Assembly: GCA_016707445.1 (NCBI GenBank)
Contig: JADJHR010000015.1
Coordinates: forward strand, 1-34,795
Length of the DNA stretch: 34,795 bases
Source: Rubrivivax sp.
Lineage (GTDB): Bacteria > Pseudomonadota > Gammaproteobacteria > Burkholderiales > Burkholderiaceae_C
Reading direction: 5' to 3'
A program made the translations under genes and the position numbers. The notes under the pieces are model-generated. The model saw nothing but the letters and a program-made list of their open reading frames with translations. It ran no database searches and was not told the origin of the DNA. Numbering within the stretch: the first letter of the stretch is position 1; each line of letters opens with the position of its first letter. Positions 9,657 to 18,956 of this stretch are shown here, one piece after another.

Positions 9657-9908
9657 AAGGAGTGTGAACGTAGCCCCGCCAAGTTGAACCGCATGCCGAA
9701 TGGATCTGCAGTCAGTTGCCGCTCAGGAAGCTCGACCGACGCATGTCGCTCAAGCTCGCGAGTGCGTCACCTGTCGTCATGGTTGCGAACGCGTTGGAAA
9801 TCCTGTGATTCGCCGTCAGCGATTCGTCGGATGCCTGAAGACATCTGAGTCTCGTTTTGCCTGGCGACTTGAAACTCCGAATCTCCGCTCCAAACAATTG
9901 GGAAATTC
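9657..9908. other. Spacer between lptB-like and NUDIX genes
   Basis: I see no convincing gene, hairpin with T-run, or promoter in these 252 bases. Confidence 0.4.
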
Positions 9909-10724
9909 ATGCTTAAAGGCTTCACGTCAGACTACGTCATCCCTCGACGGGCCGCTACGGTCTTGGTGGTTCGCGACGGAGTCTCCGGACTCGAAGTGCT
10001 GATGGTCAGACGGTCTTCGAATGCGACTTTCATGCCGGGCGCCTACGTGTTCCCTGGGGGAGTAGTCGATGCTGCCGATGGCTCCCCCGAGGTCCAGGCG
10101 GTTTGCGAGGAGTCTGCGCATTCGTTGGCCTCTCGCATTGGCGACCCAACCCAAGTGCGAGATGCGGCACTCAGCTATGTCGTAGCGGCCATGCGCGAAT
10201 GCTTCGAAGAGTGCGGACTGTGGCTGGGCGCTCCAGACAAGTTCCTGCAGGGCGAAACTTCCTGGGCCGCGCTAAGGGAGCGTGCAGCCCGAGGGCGAAC
10301 CTATGGCTTCACTCGCCTCGTCGGCAGGTGAATGTCTCAGAACCAGCATCCTGAAACCTTGGCGGCACTGGGTGACCCCGGTTGGAGTTCCAAAGCGGTT
10401 TGACACTCTGTTCTTCGTGGCACCTGCTCCTGCGGGCAGGTGGCCTCTGTCGATGCTGGAGAGACAACATCACTCGAGTGGGTGAATCCCAAGGCTGCGC
10501 TCAAGCAGCACTCGCGCGGCAACTTTCAAATGGAATTTGCCACCTTGGACGCTGTTCGCGCACTTGAGCGCTTTGGCGGTTCGGCGGCGCTCTTGCAAGA
10601 TGCGGATCAGTCTTCGCTGCCTCCGGTTCATCCACGGCTAAAGCTCGGACCGGACGGGCATGTTGCAGGAGTGCTTCTTCCGGGCCAAGCCGGCTATGAC
10701 GAGGCGCGCGGCGAGCCTGTCTGA
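9909..10724 (+). CDS. NUDIX hydrolase related to the NUDT19/CoA-diphosphatase group, frameshifted
   Basis: The N-terminal half reads RRAATVLVVRDG, then VLMVRRSSNATFMPGAYVFP, a pattern of large NUDIX hydrolases with a split NUDIX box. The box helix RECFEECGL keeps the RE..EE.G metal-binding residues. After the stop at 10331, conserved protein resumes in other frames: PWRHWVTPVGVPKRFDTLFF (about 10350-10430) and ETTSLEWVNPKAALKQH with a normal C-terminus ending at 10724. Two or more frameshifts at about 10320 and 10440 therefore split one gene of about 270 codons. Relatives hydrolyse CoA or nucleoside diphosphate derivatives; the exact substrate cannot be read from the sequence. No functional link to its neighbours is evident. 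Confidence 0.75.
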
Positions 10725-10847
10725 GCAACAAGCGGGTGACGTCTTCTTGCGCCCAACTCTCCTCGCGCCCATCTCGTTAGGGCGGCTCCAGCCTGCGAGG
10801 AGACGCTGCCTGTGTCGCCAAGCGCGCCCGAGCTCATAGAGCATGCG

Positions 10848-11172
10848 GCGATCAAGATCCCCAGCACGTTCCGACTGCTCACCACCGACAGCACCCGCGA
10901 TCTGCCGATGGCGTCCGATCTGCTTGACCGGCAGTTCAACATGGCCACGCCCGACAGGGTCTAGGCGGGCGACATCACCTATATCGCCACCGAGGATGGC
11001 TGGTTGTTCCTGGCCGTGGTAAACGACCTGTTCAGCCGCCAGGTGGTGGGCTGGTCCCCGCGTGAGGACATGACACGCTAGACTAGATCGTCATCGGCCC
11101 ACTGCGCATGGCCTGTGCTGAACTTCCACAGCGACAGAGGCAGTACGCCAGCCTGGACTTCGAGGACGTCGG
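10848..11172 (+). mobile_element. IS3-family transposase (OrfB) remnant
   Basis: The frame encodes the integrase core of an IS3-type OrfB: LLTTDSTRDLPMASDLLDRQF, then AGDITYIATEDGWLFLAVV and NDLFSRQVVGWSPREDMTR, then NFHSDRGS and YASLDFEDV in a second frame. TAG at 10962 replaces the tryptophan usual before AGDITYIA, and TAG at 11079 follows DMTR. Roughly ten codons are missing before FHSDRGS. The N-terminal third, OrfA and the C-terminus with the last catalytic Glu are absent. It is a dead remnant; its right edge abuts a fragment of a yhiI-like gene. Confidence 0.82.
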
Positions 11173-11173
11173 C

Positions 11174-11249
11174 GCGGCCAACGCCAAGCCACGACAACGC
11201 CGATGCCGATGCCGATGCCGATCCTGGCCGCGATCGCATAGGGCAGCAT
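11174..11249 (-). pseudogene. Truncated 5' end of a YhiI-like (HlyD) adaptor gene
   Basis: On the minus strand, an ATG at 11249 opens MLPYAIAARIGIGIGIGVVV followed by AWRWP. The stretch IGIGVVVAWRW is identical to the N-terminus of the YhiI-like protein starting at 28440. Homology stops at about 11174, where IS3 transposase sequence takes over. It lies downstream of, and codirectional with, the TetR gene at 11351-12049, suggesting an original tetR-yhiI order cut by the IS. The GATGCC hexamer is repeated three times plus a partial copy here. Confidence 0.65.
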
Positions 11250-11263
11250 GCTTCGCCAGCGCA

Positions 11264-12044
11264 GCAGATTCACGTCGCGATCCCCAGGATGGTCCTTGGC
11301 AGAGTCTGCCCCGAGTCGGCAAGCCGTCCTGATACCCGTCAAGGGGCAGTTCAGGGGGCAAGGCCAACACGGTCGGATCTGGTTGAGACCGCGCACCTGG
11401 AGGCCGACGGCCGAGGTGGTTCGACCTGGTGGGCACGCAAGAAGGCGTCGACGGCAAAGCTCACATGCGCCTCGATGTCACGCTTCGATTCGGCATTCAC
11501 GGCACCGTACATCGCGCGCACCAGCGTCAGGCCCTGCAGCATGCCCAGCAGCGTCTCGGCGCTGCGTTCGGGCAATGGACAGTGCAGCGAGCCCTCGCGA
11601 TGGCACCCGGCCAGCCAGGCCGACACGCGCTGCAGCATCGCCGCCGGGCCGCGCTGGAAGACCCTGCGCAGCGCCGGCGCTGAACTGGCGCCCGATCCGA
11701 GCAGGCTGCGCATCAGGCCGACATGCTCGCTGCCGATCATGAATTTCAGCAGACCTCGCCCGAACTCGATCAGGCTCGCACGCAACGCGGTGGCGTCGCC
11801 CGGGCGCCGGTCGAACGCCATCGACAACTCCTGCGCCAATTGGCCGATGACCGCATGCAACAAGGCTTGCCGGCTGCCGTGCCGGGCGTAGACGGTGACC
11901 TTGGAAACACCTGCCGCATGCGCCACGGCCTCCACCGTGAAGGCCCGCGGCCCGTCTCGAAACAGCAGCAGCCGCGCGGCGTTCAGGATGGCCCGGTTCT
12001 TGGCCAGATCGATCGGCCGGCCGATCGGCCGAGCCTCGGTGTGC
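11264..12044. repeat. Direct repeat, copy 1 (intact tetR)
   Basis: This block aligns in the same orientation with 34013-34795. Both contain matching stretches such as GAGTCTGCCCC.GAGTCGGCA and the entire TetR gene. The last 100 bases or so, encoding the HTH, are almost identical, while the other end differs by many substitutions and indels. Confidence 0.85.
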
Positions 12045-12049
12045 TGCAC
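11351..12049 (-). CDS. TetR-family regulator divergent from the second RND operon
   Basis: The 232-residue product begins MQHTEARPIGRPIDLAKN; the helix-turn-helix at about residues 38-60 reads FTVEAVAHAAGVSKVTVYAR. A C-terminal TetR ligand domain follows (LRASLIEFGRGLLKFMI). It is intact and starts 50 bases from the divergent adaptor gene, so local repression of that operon is likely. A degraded second copy lies at 34092-34795. Downstream, in the same direction, is a truncated yhiI start, so it may once have headed an ABC-export operon instead. The last 30 or so residues (PPRPSASRCAVSTRS...) look like read-through past an older stop. Effector unknown. Confidence 0.87.
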   Translation of the reverse strand: MQHTEARPIGRPIDLAKNRAILNAARLLLFRDGPRAFTVEAVAHAAGVSKVTVYARHGSRQALLHAVIGQLAQELSMAFDRRPGDATALRASLIEFGRGLLKFMIGSEHVGLMRSLLGSGASSAPALRRVFQRGPAAMLQRVSAWLAGCHREGSLHCPLPERSAETLLGMLQGLTLVRAMYGAVNAESKRDIEAHVSFAVDAFLRAHQVEPPRPSASRCAVSTRSDRVGLAP

Positions 12050-12066
12050 GGTTCGCCTCTTTGTGT

Positions 12067-12098
12067 ACGATGCCGTTCAGAATATCAACTTGCATCGT
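12067..12098. promoter_or_regulatory. Candidate operator: 7-base inverted repeat in the divergent tetR/RND spacer
   Basis: ACGATGC (12067-12073) and GCATCGT (12092-12098) are perfect inverted arms separated by 18 bases, filling most of the 50-base intergenic spacer and ending just before the adaptor ATG. The placement suits TetR control. The wide spacing is longer than usual for a single dimer site, so it may be coincidental. Confidence 0.35.
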
Positions 12099-12099
12099 C

Positions 12100-13170
12100 A
12101 TGAACAAGCCTCATTTCTTGCTGGCCATCGTGGTCGTCACGCTGTCGGCCTGCAGCGGACCCGAAACGCCGCCGGTCAAGGTCGAGGCGGTTCCGTGGGT
12201 CCGTACGATCGCGGTGCAAGGCGGCGGCGGCGCCGGTCTTGTGACCAGCGGCACGGTTCGCGCGCGCGTCGAGATACCACTGGCGTTCCAGGTCGGCGGT
12301 CGGATTCTGGCCCGTCGCGTCGACGCCGGGCAGACGGTGGGCGCGGGGCAGGTGCTGTTCGAACTCGACCCGCGCGACCTGCAGGAGACGGCACGCGCCG
12401 TCGAAGCCGAGCTTGCGGCCGCGCGCGCCGAGCGCGACACCGCCGCATCGGACATGGCGCGCCAGACGCAACTGCTGGCGCAAGGCTTCATCGGTCAGCA
12501 GGCCTTCGATCGCAGCCAGCTCGCGGCGCGCGCTGCCCAGTCGCGCCTGGTGTCCGCCGAGGCGCGGCTTCGGCAAGCCACCAACGCAAGTGGCTACGCG
12601 CTGCTGCGCGCACGCAGCCCGGGCGTGGTCACCGAGGTGAGCGGCGAGGCGGGGCAGGTCGTGAGTGCAGGCCAGGCGCTCGGAACCCTCGCCGGGCAAG
12701 GCGCGCGCGAGATCGAGGTCTTCCTGCCCGATGGTCGCAACGCGCCCAAGGCCGGCAGCGTGCTGCTTGCAGACGGCAGCTCGCAGCCGGTGCGCCTGCG
12801 TGAGGTGGCCGGCAGCGCCGACGCCGCCAGCCGCACCTGGCGGGCCCGATACGAGGTCATCTTGCCGCCAGCCAGGCCGACGCGCTGGCCTTGGGCAGCG
12901 TGGCGCGTGTGCGGCTAGACAGCGCCTCCTCGACAGCCCGGCAAGGCTGTCGCGTTAGCGGTACCGGTGGGCGCGATCGACGAGCGCGGCAGCGGCCCAC
13001 GCATCTGGCGCGTGGTTGACGGCAAGGCAACGCCGACGCCGGTGAAGCTGCTGAGCATCGACCTCGAGACCGCCCGCATCGCAGCCGACCTGCCAGCTGG
13101 CGCGCGCGTCGTCGCCGTCGGCACCCACCTGCTCGAGCCCGGCATGGCGGTGCGGGACCAAGCCCGATGA
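12100..13170 (+). CDS. RND efflux periplasmic adaptor lipoprotein (second system), frameshifted
   Basis: The ATG at 12100 opens MNKPHFLLAIVVVTLSACSG, a lipoprotein leader with lipobox LSAC. An RND adaptor follows: lipoyl half motif AFQVGGRILARRVDAGQTV, a coiled-coil hairpin rich in Ala/Arg, second lipoyl half YALLRARSPGVVTEVSG, then a beta-barrel and membrane-proximal domain ending AGARVVAVGTHLLEPGMAV. The frame breaks near 12870 and again near 12945, and continues with IDERGSGPRIWRVVDGKAT to the TGA at 13168-13170. That stop overlaps the next ATG (ATGA), indicating translational coupling with the pump. The family normally feeds a drug pump that borrows an outer-membrane channel; none is encoded next to this pair. 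Confidence 0.83.
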
Positions 13171-16100
13171 GTTTCCCCAACCTGTCGGCGCTCGCCGTAC
13201 GCGAGCGTAGCTGACGCTGTTCTTCCTGCTGCTGTCGGTCATCGGTGGCGTCTGGGCCTTTGTCTCGCTGGGCCGCGCCGAGGACCCGGCCTTCACGGTG
13301 CGCGTGATGGTGGTCTCCGCGGTCTGGCCCGGCGCCACGACGGAGCAGATGCAGCGTCAGGTGGTCGATCGATTGGAGAAGCGCATCCAGGAGGTCGAGT
13401 ACCTGTACAAGGTGGAGACCACGATCCGTCCCGGGCGGGCCGACCTGCAAGTCGAGTTCCACGACTTCACGCCGCAGCAGAAAATTCCCGAGTTGCAGTA
13501 TCAGGTGCGCAAGCGCATGCAGGACGAGGCGGCGCGCCTGCCGCAGGGTGTGGTCGGACCGCTGGTGAACGACGACTTTGCCGATGTCTACTTCACCGTG
13601 CTCGCACTCACCGCGCCGGGCCTGCCGATGCGCGACCTGGCGCGCGATGCCGACGCCATGCGCGACCGCCTGCAACGCATGCCTGGGGTGCACAAGGCCC
13701 TGGTGCTGGGCGAGCGCAGCGAGCGTGTCTTCCTGGACTTCGACAATTCGCGCCTGGCCAACCTCGGCATCGCGCCGCAGGTGATCCTGGACGCCATCGA
13801 CGCCCACAACCGGCTGCAGCCCGCCGGGCTGGTCGAAACGCGCGGCCCGCGCCTGTATGTGCGCGTCGATGCCGATCTGGCCGACCTGGACGCCTTGCGC
13901 GCGGTGCCGGTGCGCATCGGCCAGCGCCTGCTGCGCCTGGACGAACTGGCCACCGTGCGCCGCGGCTACGAAGACCCGCCGAGCTACCTGGTGCGCTCGC
14001 GCGGGCAGGACGCGGTGCTGGTCGGCGTGGTGATGGCCAAGGGCGAGAACGGTCTGCAACTCGGGCAGAGGCTGGACACCGCCTTGGCCGCCGAACAGGC
14101 AAGGCTGCCGCTGGGCATGGCGCTGACCCAGCTCACCAACCAGGCGCATGCGATCAAACAGGCGGTCGATCTTTTTCAGGTCAAAGTTCCTGGTTGCCGT
14201 GGCGGTGGTGATGGGGGTGAGTTTTCTGGCCATCGGCTGGCGCGCCGGGCTGGTCGTGGGGCTGGCGGTGCCGATCACGCTGGGCCTGACCTTCGCGTTG
14301 ATGAAGCTGGCCGGCATCAACCTCGACCGCATCACCCTGGGCGCGCTGATCATTGCGCTGGGCCTGCTGGTGGACGACGCCATCATCGCCATCGAGATGA
14401 TGCTGGTGAAGATGGAAGAAGGCTGGGACCGTTCGCGCGCTGCCGCCCATGCCTGGAACGTGACCGCCGCGCCGATGCTGTTCGGCACGCTGGTCACGGT
14501 GGCGGGCTTCGTGCCGATCGGTTTCGCGCTCTCTTAGGTGGGTGAGTACGCCGGCAACATCTTCTGGGTGCTGGCGTATGCGTTGCTGGTGTCCTGGCTG
14601 GTCGCCGTGGTGTTCACGCCCTACCTCGGCGTGAAGCTGCTGCCCGCGGTGCACAAGCCGCTGTCGCACGACCATGGCGACTCGATTTACCAGACGCCGG
14701 CCTATCGGCGCCTGCGCGCGATCATCACCTGGTGCGTCGTGCGTCGCAAGACGGTGGTGGCCGGCACGGTCGTCCTGCTGGTGGCGGCCATCGCCGCCAT
14801 GGCCGGACCGGTGCAGAAGCAGTTCTTCCCCGGCTCGGACCGCCCGGAGGCGTTGATCAGCATCTCGTTGCCGCCGGGCAGCGCCATCGCAGCGACCGAC
14901 GCCACGGTACGCAAGGTCGAGAAGGCGCTGGCCGCGATGCCGGACGTGAAGACGTTGTCGGCCTACGTGGGCGCTGGTGCGCCGCGCTTCTTCATCTCGG
15001 CCAACCCGGAGCAGCCCGACCCGGCGTTCGGCAAGATTGTTGTCGTGACCACCGACGACAAGGCGCGCGACCGTGTCATCGCCGCTCGTGCAGCAACAGG
15101 TCGATGGCGGGCGCGTTTCCCGAGGCCGGTGCGGGTGCCGCTGCTGCTGTACGGGCCGCCGGTGATCTGGCCGGTGACCTTTCGTGTGGTCGGCCCCGAC
15201 CCGCTGGAGTTGCGCGGCATCGCCCATCGCGTGCGCGAAACCGTGGCGGCGCATCCAAACACGGTCGGCACGCACCTCGAGTGGGACGCGCGTGTGCCCG
15301 TGCTCGACCTGCGCATGGACACCGAACGCCTGCGCCTGTTCGGCCTGACGCCGCGCGACGTGGCGCAGCAGCTGCAGTTCCAGCTCGACGGCGTGGCTGT
15401 GGCCGAGTTGCGGCAAGACAATCGCAGCGTGCAGTTGCGCGCCCGCGGCACCCGCATTGCCAGCGTCGACGAGGCTGCAGGGCTGGAACTGCGCACCCTC
15501 GACGGACGCAAGCTCACGCTCGCCCAGTTGGGCCGCATCGACATCGGCTTTGAGGAGCCGGTGGTCAAGCGCTACAACCGCGAACCCTTCAGTCGCCGTG
15601 CTCGCCGACGTGCAAGGCGCCCAGCCGCCGGACGTGATGAAGTCGCTCTCACGGCAGCTCGACACCGTGCGCGCCTCACTGCCAGAGGGCTACCGCATCG
15701 ACATCGGCGGCACGGTCGAGCAGTCGGCCAAGGCCGAAGCCTCGATCCGAAAAAAAGCTGCAACCGGTGAGTGGCGCTGATGCTCATTTTTCATCATGCT
15801 GCAGATGCGCTCGTTCAGTGGCACCGTCATCGTGGTGGCCACGGCACCCCTGGGAGTCGTCGGCGCGGTGGTGGCCTTGCTGCTGTTCAACCAGCCCTTC
15901 GACTTCGTGGCGCTTCTCGGCATGACCGGCTGGCCGGCATCCTGATGCGCAACACCATGATCCTGACGCAACAGGTGTCGGACAACTTCAATGACGGCTT
16001 GCCGGCGTTGCCGGCCGTGGTGGAGGCTGCCGTGCGCCGCGCGCGTCCGGTGGTGCTGACGGCCATCGCCGCGGCGCTGGCCTTCGTGCCGCTGACCTTC

Positions 16101-16238
16101 GACCCCTTCTGGGGGCCGCTGGCCTACGTGCTGATCGGCGGCGTGCTTGTCGGCACCGCCATCACCTTGCTGTTTGTTCCGGCACTGTACGCAGCATGGT
16201 TTCGGATCGGCGCGACGCCAGCTTCAGCTTCAGCGTGA
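13167..16238 (+). CDS. RND efflux pump (second system), multiple frameshifts and one in-frame stop
   Basis: The start MSFPNLSALAVRERS overlaps the adaptor stop by four bases. The TM4 motif IIALGLLVDDAIIAIEMMLV carries the Asp pair of RND pumps. Other landmarks are DPAFTVRVMVVSAVWPGATT, a porter domain around YGPPVIWPVTFRVVG, and a C-terminus RARPVVLTAIAAALAFVPLT. The span (1024 codons) is normal. Breaks: about 13212; about 14168 (extra A in GTCAAAGTT); TAG at 14535 in place of a residue in FALS.VGEYAGN; a compensated pair at about 15080/15110; about 15593; about 15755 in an A7 run; about 15788 in a T5 run; and about 15932. Several lie in homopolymers, pointing to read errors, but the number is also compatible with a decaying gene. 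The drug range cannot be predicted. Confidence 0.85.
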
Positions 16239-16436
16239 GTCACCGGCATAATTTGTCGTCAGAGCGTGCGTGGGCCCTGCCCGCCCCCCGCCGACCGTGG
16301 GCGCTCGTTGCCCACCGCAACGGGAGGGCGAAGGCACGAACTTGGGCAGCGGTAGTCGTAGTTTTCGTGCATTGGTGCGCTTCATCCCAGGCGCCCGTAT
16401 GAGGCCGCACCCTGCGGCTTCCCGCGATCTGCCGGG
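16239..16436. other. Spacer after the second RND pump
   Basis: No gene, hairpin terminator or promoter is evident. Confidence 0.4.
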
Positions 16437-17020
16437 TCAGACTTCTTCGCTCCGGTCGCGAAACTCCAGCTTGAACTGCCAGCCCCTCGAAAAGCCGCCA
16501 CCACCCGGCCGAGTTCGTCCCAGAAATCTCTCGACCATCGAGTCGACCATCGGTAAACGATGGTCCTCCTCGATCGCTATCGACAGTGCCTCGCAGGATC
16601 AGGCGATCGTTCACCTGCGGCCCGTGGTCGGTGTCCTCCAGGTGGGTGAGAGCCAAAGCCCGGCGCATCTTGCCAATGAGCTTGCCCAGCAACTCCAGTG
16701 GGTCGTCGTCAGGCTCGCCGATCACCCGAAACTCATACCCGGCCGGGCTGCCATCGCGCAGCTCGAACGCGTCGATGGCCATGCCAGTCCCGAACAGCCT
16801 GGTTCGGAACTGGAAGTCGTGCTCCGCGCCACGCCCGTCGACCATGCGCACGGGTTCGAACACCACGTGCTCGAATCCCCTGCAGCCCGAGGCGGCTGGC
16901 TGCGGCCTCGTGGAAACATCGGCCGCAAAGCCGCCTCTATCCACCCTCCATCGACCCGTAGCTCACGACATCGTGGGCGGGAGTGGGCTGACGGCAGGCG
17001 TCGCAGGTGATGGGCTGCAT
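16437..17020 (-). pseudogene. Conserved protein with N-terminal zinc-ribbon-like motif, internal stop and frameshifts
   Basis: From an ATG at 17020 the minus strand encodes MQPITCDACRQPTPAHDVVS, a TAG where an aromatic residue would fit, then RRLCGRCFHEAAAS. The CxxC pairs CDAC and CGRC suggest a zinc ribbon. A longer domain follows: FEHVVFEPVRMVDG, HDFQFRTRLFGTGMAIDAFE, ELLGKLIGKMRRALALTHLE. After a lost base near 16520 and two extra bases near 16475, the tail ISWDELGRVVAAF...KLEFRDRSEEV ends at TGA 16437-16439. I recall similar uncharacterised bacterial proteins with this layout but cannot name the family safely. No function is assigned. It sits between the RND pump and integrase fragments, so it may be cargo of a mobile element. 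Confidence 0.65.
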
Positions 17021-17058
17021 GGGTAGTGCGGTGTGCGGGTCGGCAAGACGACTGTAGG

Positions 17059-17220
17059 CTACGAACGCGGAGCCGCAAATCGATCAGCCACCTGCTTGGC
17101 CCGTCGGCCATCGTCGGTGTGCAGGTACATCGAGGTCGTTACGAGCGAGGCGTGCCGCAGGTTGTCGCGCACTGTGGTCAGCTCGGCGCCGCCCTCGAGC
17201 AGGTGGGTCGCATGCGTGTG
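17059..17220 (-). pseudogene. C-terminal fragment of a tyrosine recombinase/phage integrase
   Basis: The residues HTHATHLLEGGAELTTVRDN, then LRHASLVTTSMYLHTDDGRR, then AKQVADRF are the catalytic C-terminus of a tyrosine recombinase, with the LRHAS box and the YLH tyrosine. The upstream catalytic Arg and the core-binding domain are missing; the preceding LR is FG here. Reading ends at 17059. It abuts a second integrase fragment pointing the other way. Confidence 0.75.
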
Positions 17221-17345
17221 GCCGAACTGACGACGATGGGAGACAACCTGCGGCACGCGTCGTTGTCGACGACATCCGCCGTATCTCCACTCGGACGATC
17301 TTCGCCGGGCGAAGCAGATCGGTGGGGCGTCCGAGGCTCCGGCGT
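17218..17345 (+). pseudogene. Second integrase C-terminal fragment, opposite orientation
   Basis: The plus strand reads VAELTTMGDNLRHASLSTTS and, one frame over, YLHSDDLRRAKQIGGA. It is a diverged copy of the same recombinase C-terminus as its neighbour. The two meet back to back at about 17218 and form an imperfect inverted repeat (about 17145-17190 against 17225-17275). Both are dead fragments. Confidence 0.68.
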
Positions 17346-17540
17346 CGTGATCGGCCGGAGCAGGTCGAAGCGTGTCAATTTGCACCGAAAGCACAAGCGG
17401 TCCGCGAGAGCCGGATTTGCAAGTGCTTTTCGCCGTTAGAGTTTTTCAGGCCCACCGTGTCAATTTACTGAGATGGACCCGACGCCTCCCCTCGGGGAGA
17501 CTGCGTGCCTGTTCTTCAACGATCGGCATGGAGGCCCGTC

Positions 17541-18561
17541 ATGGAAGTCGATGTTCTCGGTATCGATCTGGCCAAGCGCGTGTTCCAGCTGCACGGCGCG
17601 ACACGCACTGGCACCGTGCTTCACCGCTCGAAGGTGAGCCGACCGTCACTGCTTGAGTCGATCCGGCGCCTGAGCCCGAAGCTCGTGGTGATGGAGGCGT
17701 GCAGCTCGGCGCATCACTGGGCGCGCGTTCTTCGCTGCCAAGGCATTGAGGTTCGCCTCATCAGCCCTCAGTACGTCGCGCCATTCGTGAAGACCAACAA
17801 GAACGATCGCAACGACGCCGAAGCGATCGTCGAGGCAGCGAGCCGGCCAGCCATGCGGTTCGTCGCGATCAAGACGATCGAACAGCAGGACCTGCAGGCA
17901 TTGCATCGATTGCGCCAACTGCTTGTCCATCAGCGCACCGCGATCATCAACCAGGTGCGTGGTGCTGGCCGAACGCGGCATCGTTGTGGCCCAGTCGCCA
18001 GTGGCGTTCCACCGCGCGATGCCCGATGTGCTGGCCAGCCACGACGATGAGTTCTCTGCGTTCTGCCGGGGCCTTGGTCGTCGAGCGGCTGCTCGAGCAC
18101 CTGGGCTCGGCCGAAGAGCGCATCGACAGCTGCAACGCCAAGGTCAAGGCGTTCATGGCCAGCTCCGAGGCGTGCAAGCGGATCAGCGCAATCGACGGCG
18201 TCGGACCGCTGACCGCAACCGCGATCGTCGCCGCCGTCGGGGACGCCGGCGAGTTCAAGAACGGCCGTCACCTCGCGGCTTGGCTGGGGCTGGTGCCGCG
18301 GCAGTACTCGTCAGGCGGCAAGTCCAAGCTGTACGGGATCAGCAAACGTGGAGACACGCACCTGCGCACGCCGTTGATCCATGGAGCGCGATCCGTCTTG
18401 CGCTACGTCGCCGGCAAGACCGATGCGCAGAGCAGGTGGCTGCAGGCCCTCGTCGAGCGGCGCGGCTACAACCGCGCCGCCGTCGCAGTGGCCAACAAGA
18501 ACGCGCGTGATCAAGGCACTTCAGCAGCGACCGGGTCTACGTGCGTCCGGCGCCGGCCTGA
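17541..18561 (+). mobile_element. IS110-family (IS1111-type) transposase, frameshifted
   Basis: From the ATG at 17541 the DEDD RuvC-like domain shows GIDLAKRVFQLHG, the acidic VVMEACSSAHHW, and KTNKNDRNDAEAI. The C-terminal half has the helix-hairpin ISAIDGVGPLTATAIVAAVG and the serine-containing region RQYSSGGKSKLYGISKRGDT typical of IS110 recombinases. Frames shift near 17958, 18065 and 18508; restoring them yields about 340 residues ending YVRPAPA at TGA 18559-18561, the usual IS1111 length. These enzymes use a structured RNA from the element to choose target sites. Element ends were not located. As written, the protein would be truncated. Confidence 0.87.
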
Positions 18562-18680
18562 AGAGCCCACCCGCCCGCCCGCTTCCCGCCAGCGGGAAGG
18601 GGGCCCCAACGACAGGAGCTGAAAAGGAGACGAACCCAACTCACCCAACGCAGGTTTGCGTAGCACTACCAACGTGATGA
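18562..18680 (+). ncRNA. Candidate IS1111 guide (seek/bridge) RNA region
   Basis: In IS1111-type members the guide RNA is known to lie in the non-coding end downstream of the transposase. This stretch directly follows the reconstructed stop and contains a perfect 8-base stem, CTTCCCGC/GCGGGAAG (18582-18589 and 18592-18599), followed by GGGGGCCCC. The structure is suggestive only; 3' boundaries and expression are unknown. Confidence 0.35.
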
Positions 18681-18956
18681 CGAAACCGGTCAGACCAGCA
18701 TCCGGGATCCTGCTTTCGTGCCGGCTGGAGCAATCGAGCCGCCAATTTGCTGAGGACGGATGCGCGAATTCATCGAGGCTGCGGGCATGTGGAACGCTGT
18801 GCCCTTCCGGCAAGCCGGATACATGCAGACCAACTCCCATCACCGGCCGTAGGGCTTGCAAAAGGCGTCGGGTCCATACATGCAGGAAAAATACGATCAC
18901 CCCAAGTTGCGCCTGAAGCGCCACGGGGGCACCGACAGGCGCGCGGCCGGGGCCCG
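18681..18956. other. Spacer between the IS110 element and mlaB
   Basis: I see no gene here. The right end of the IS element probably lies within it, but no terminal repeat could be recognised. Confidence 0.4.

Noticed and set aside
11190..11225. Short GATGCC repeats as a CRISPR-like array
   Set aside because: Unit is six bases without spacers; an in-frame microsatellite in a yhiI stump.
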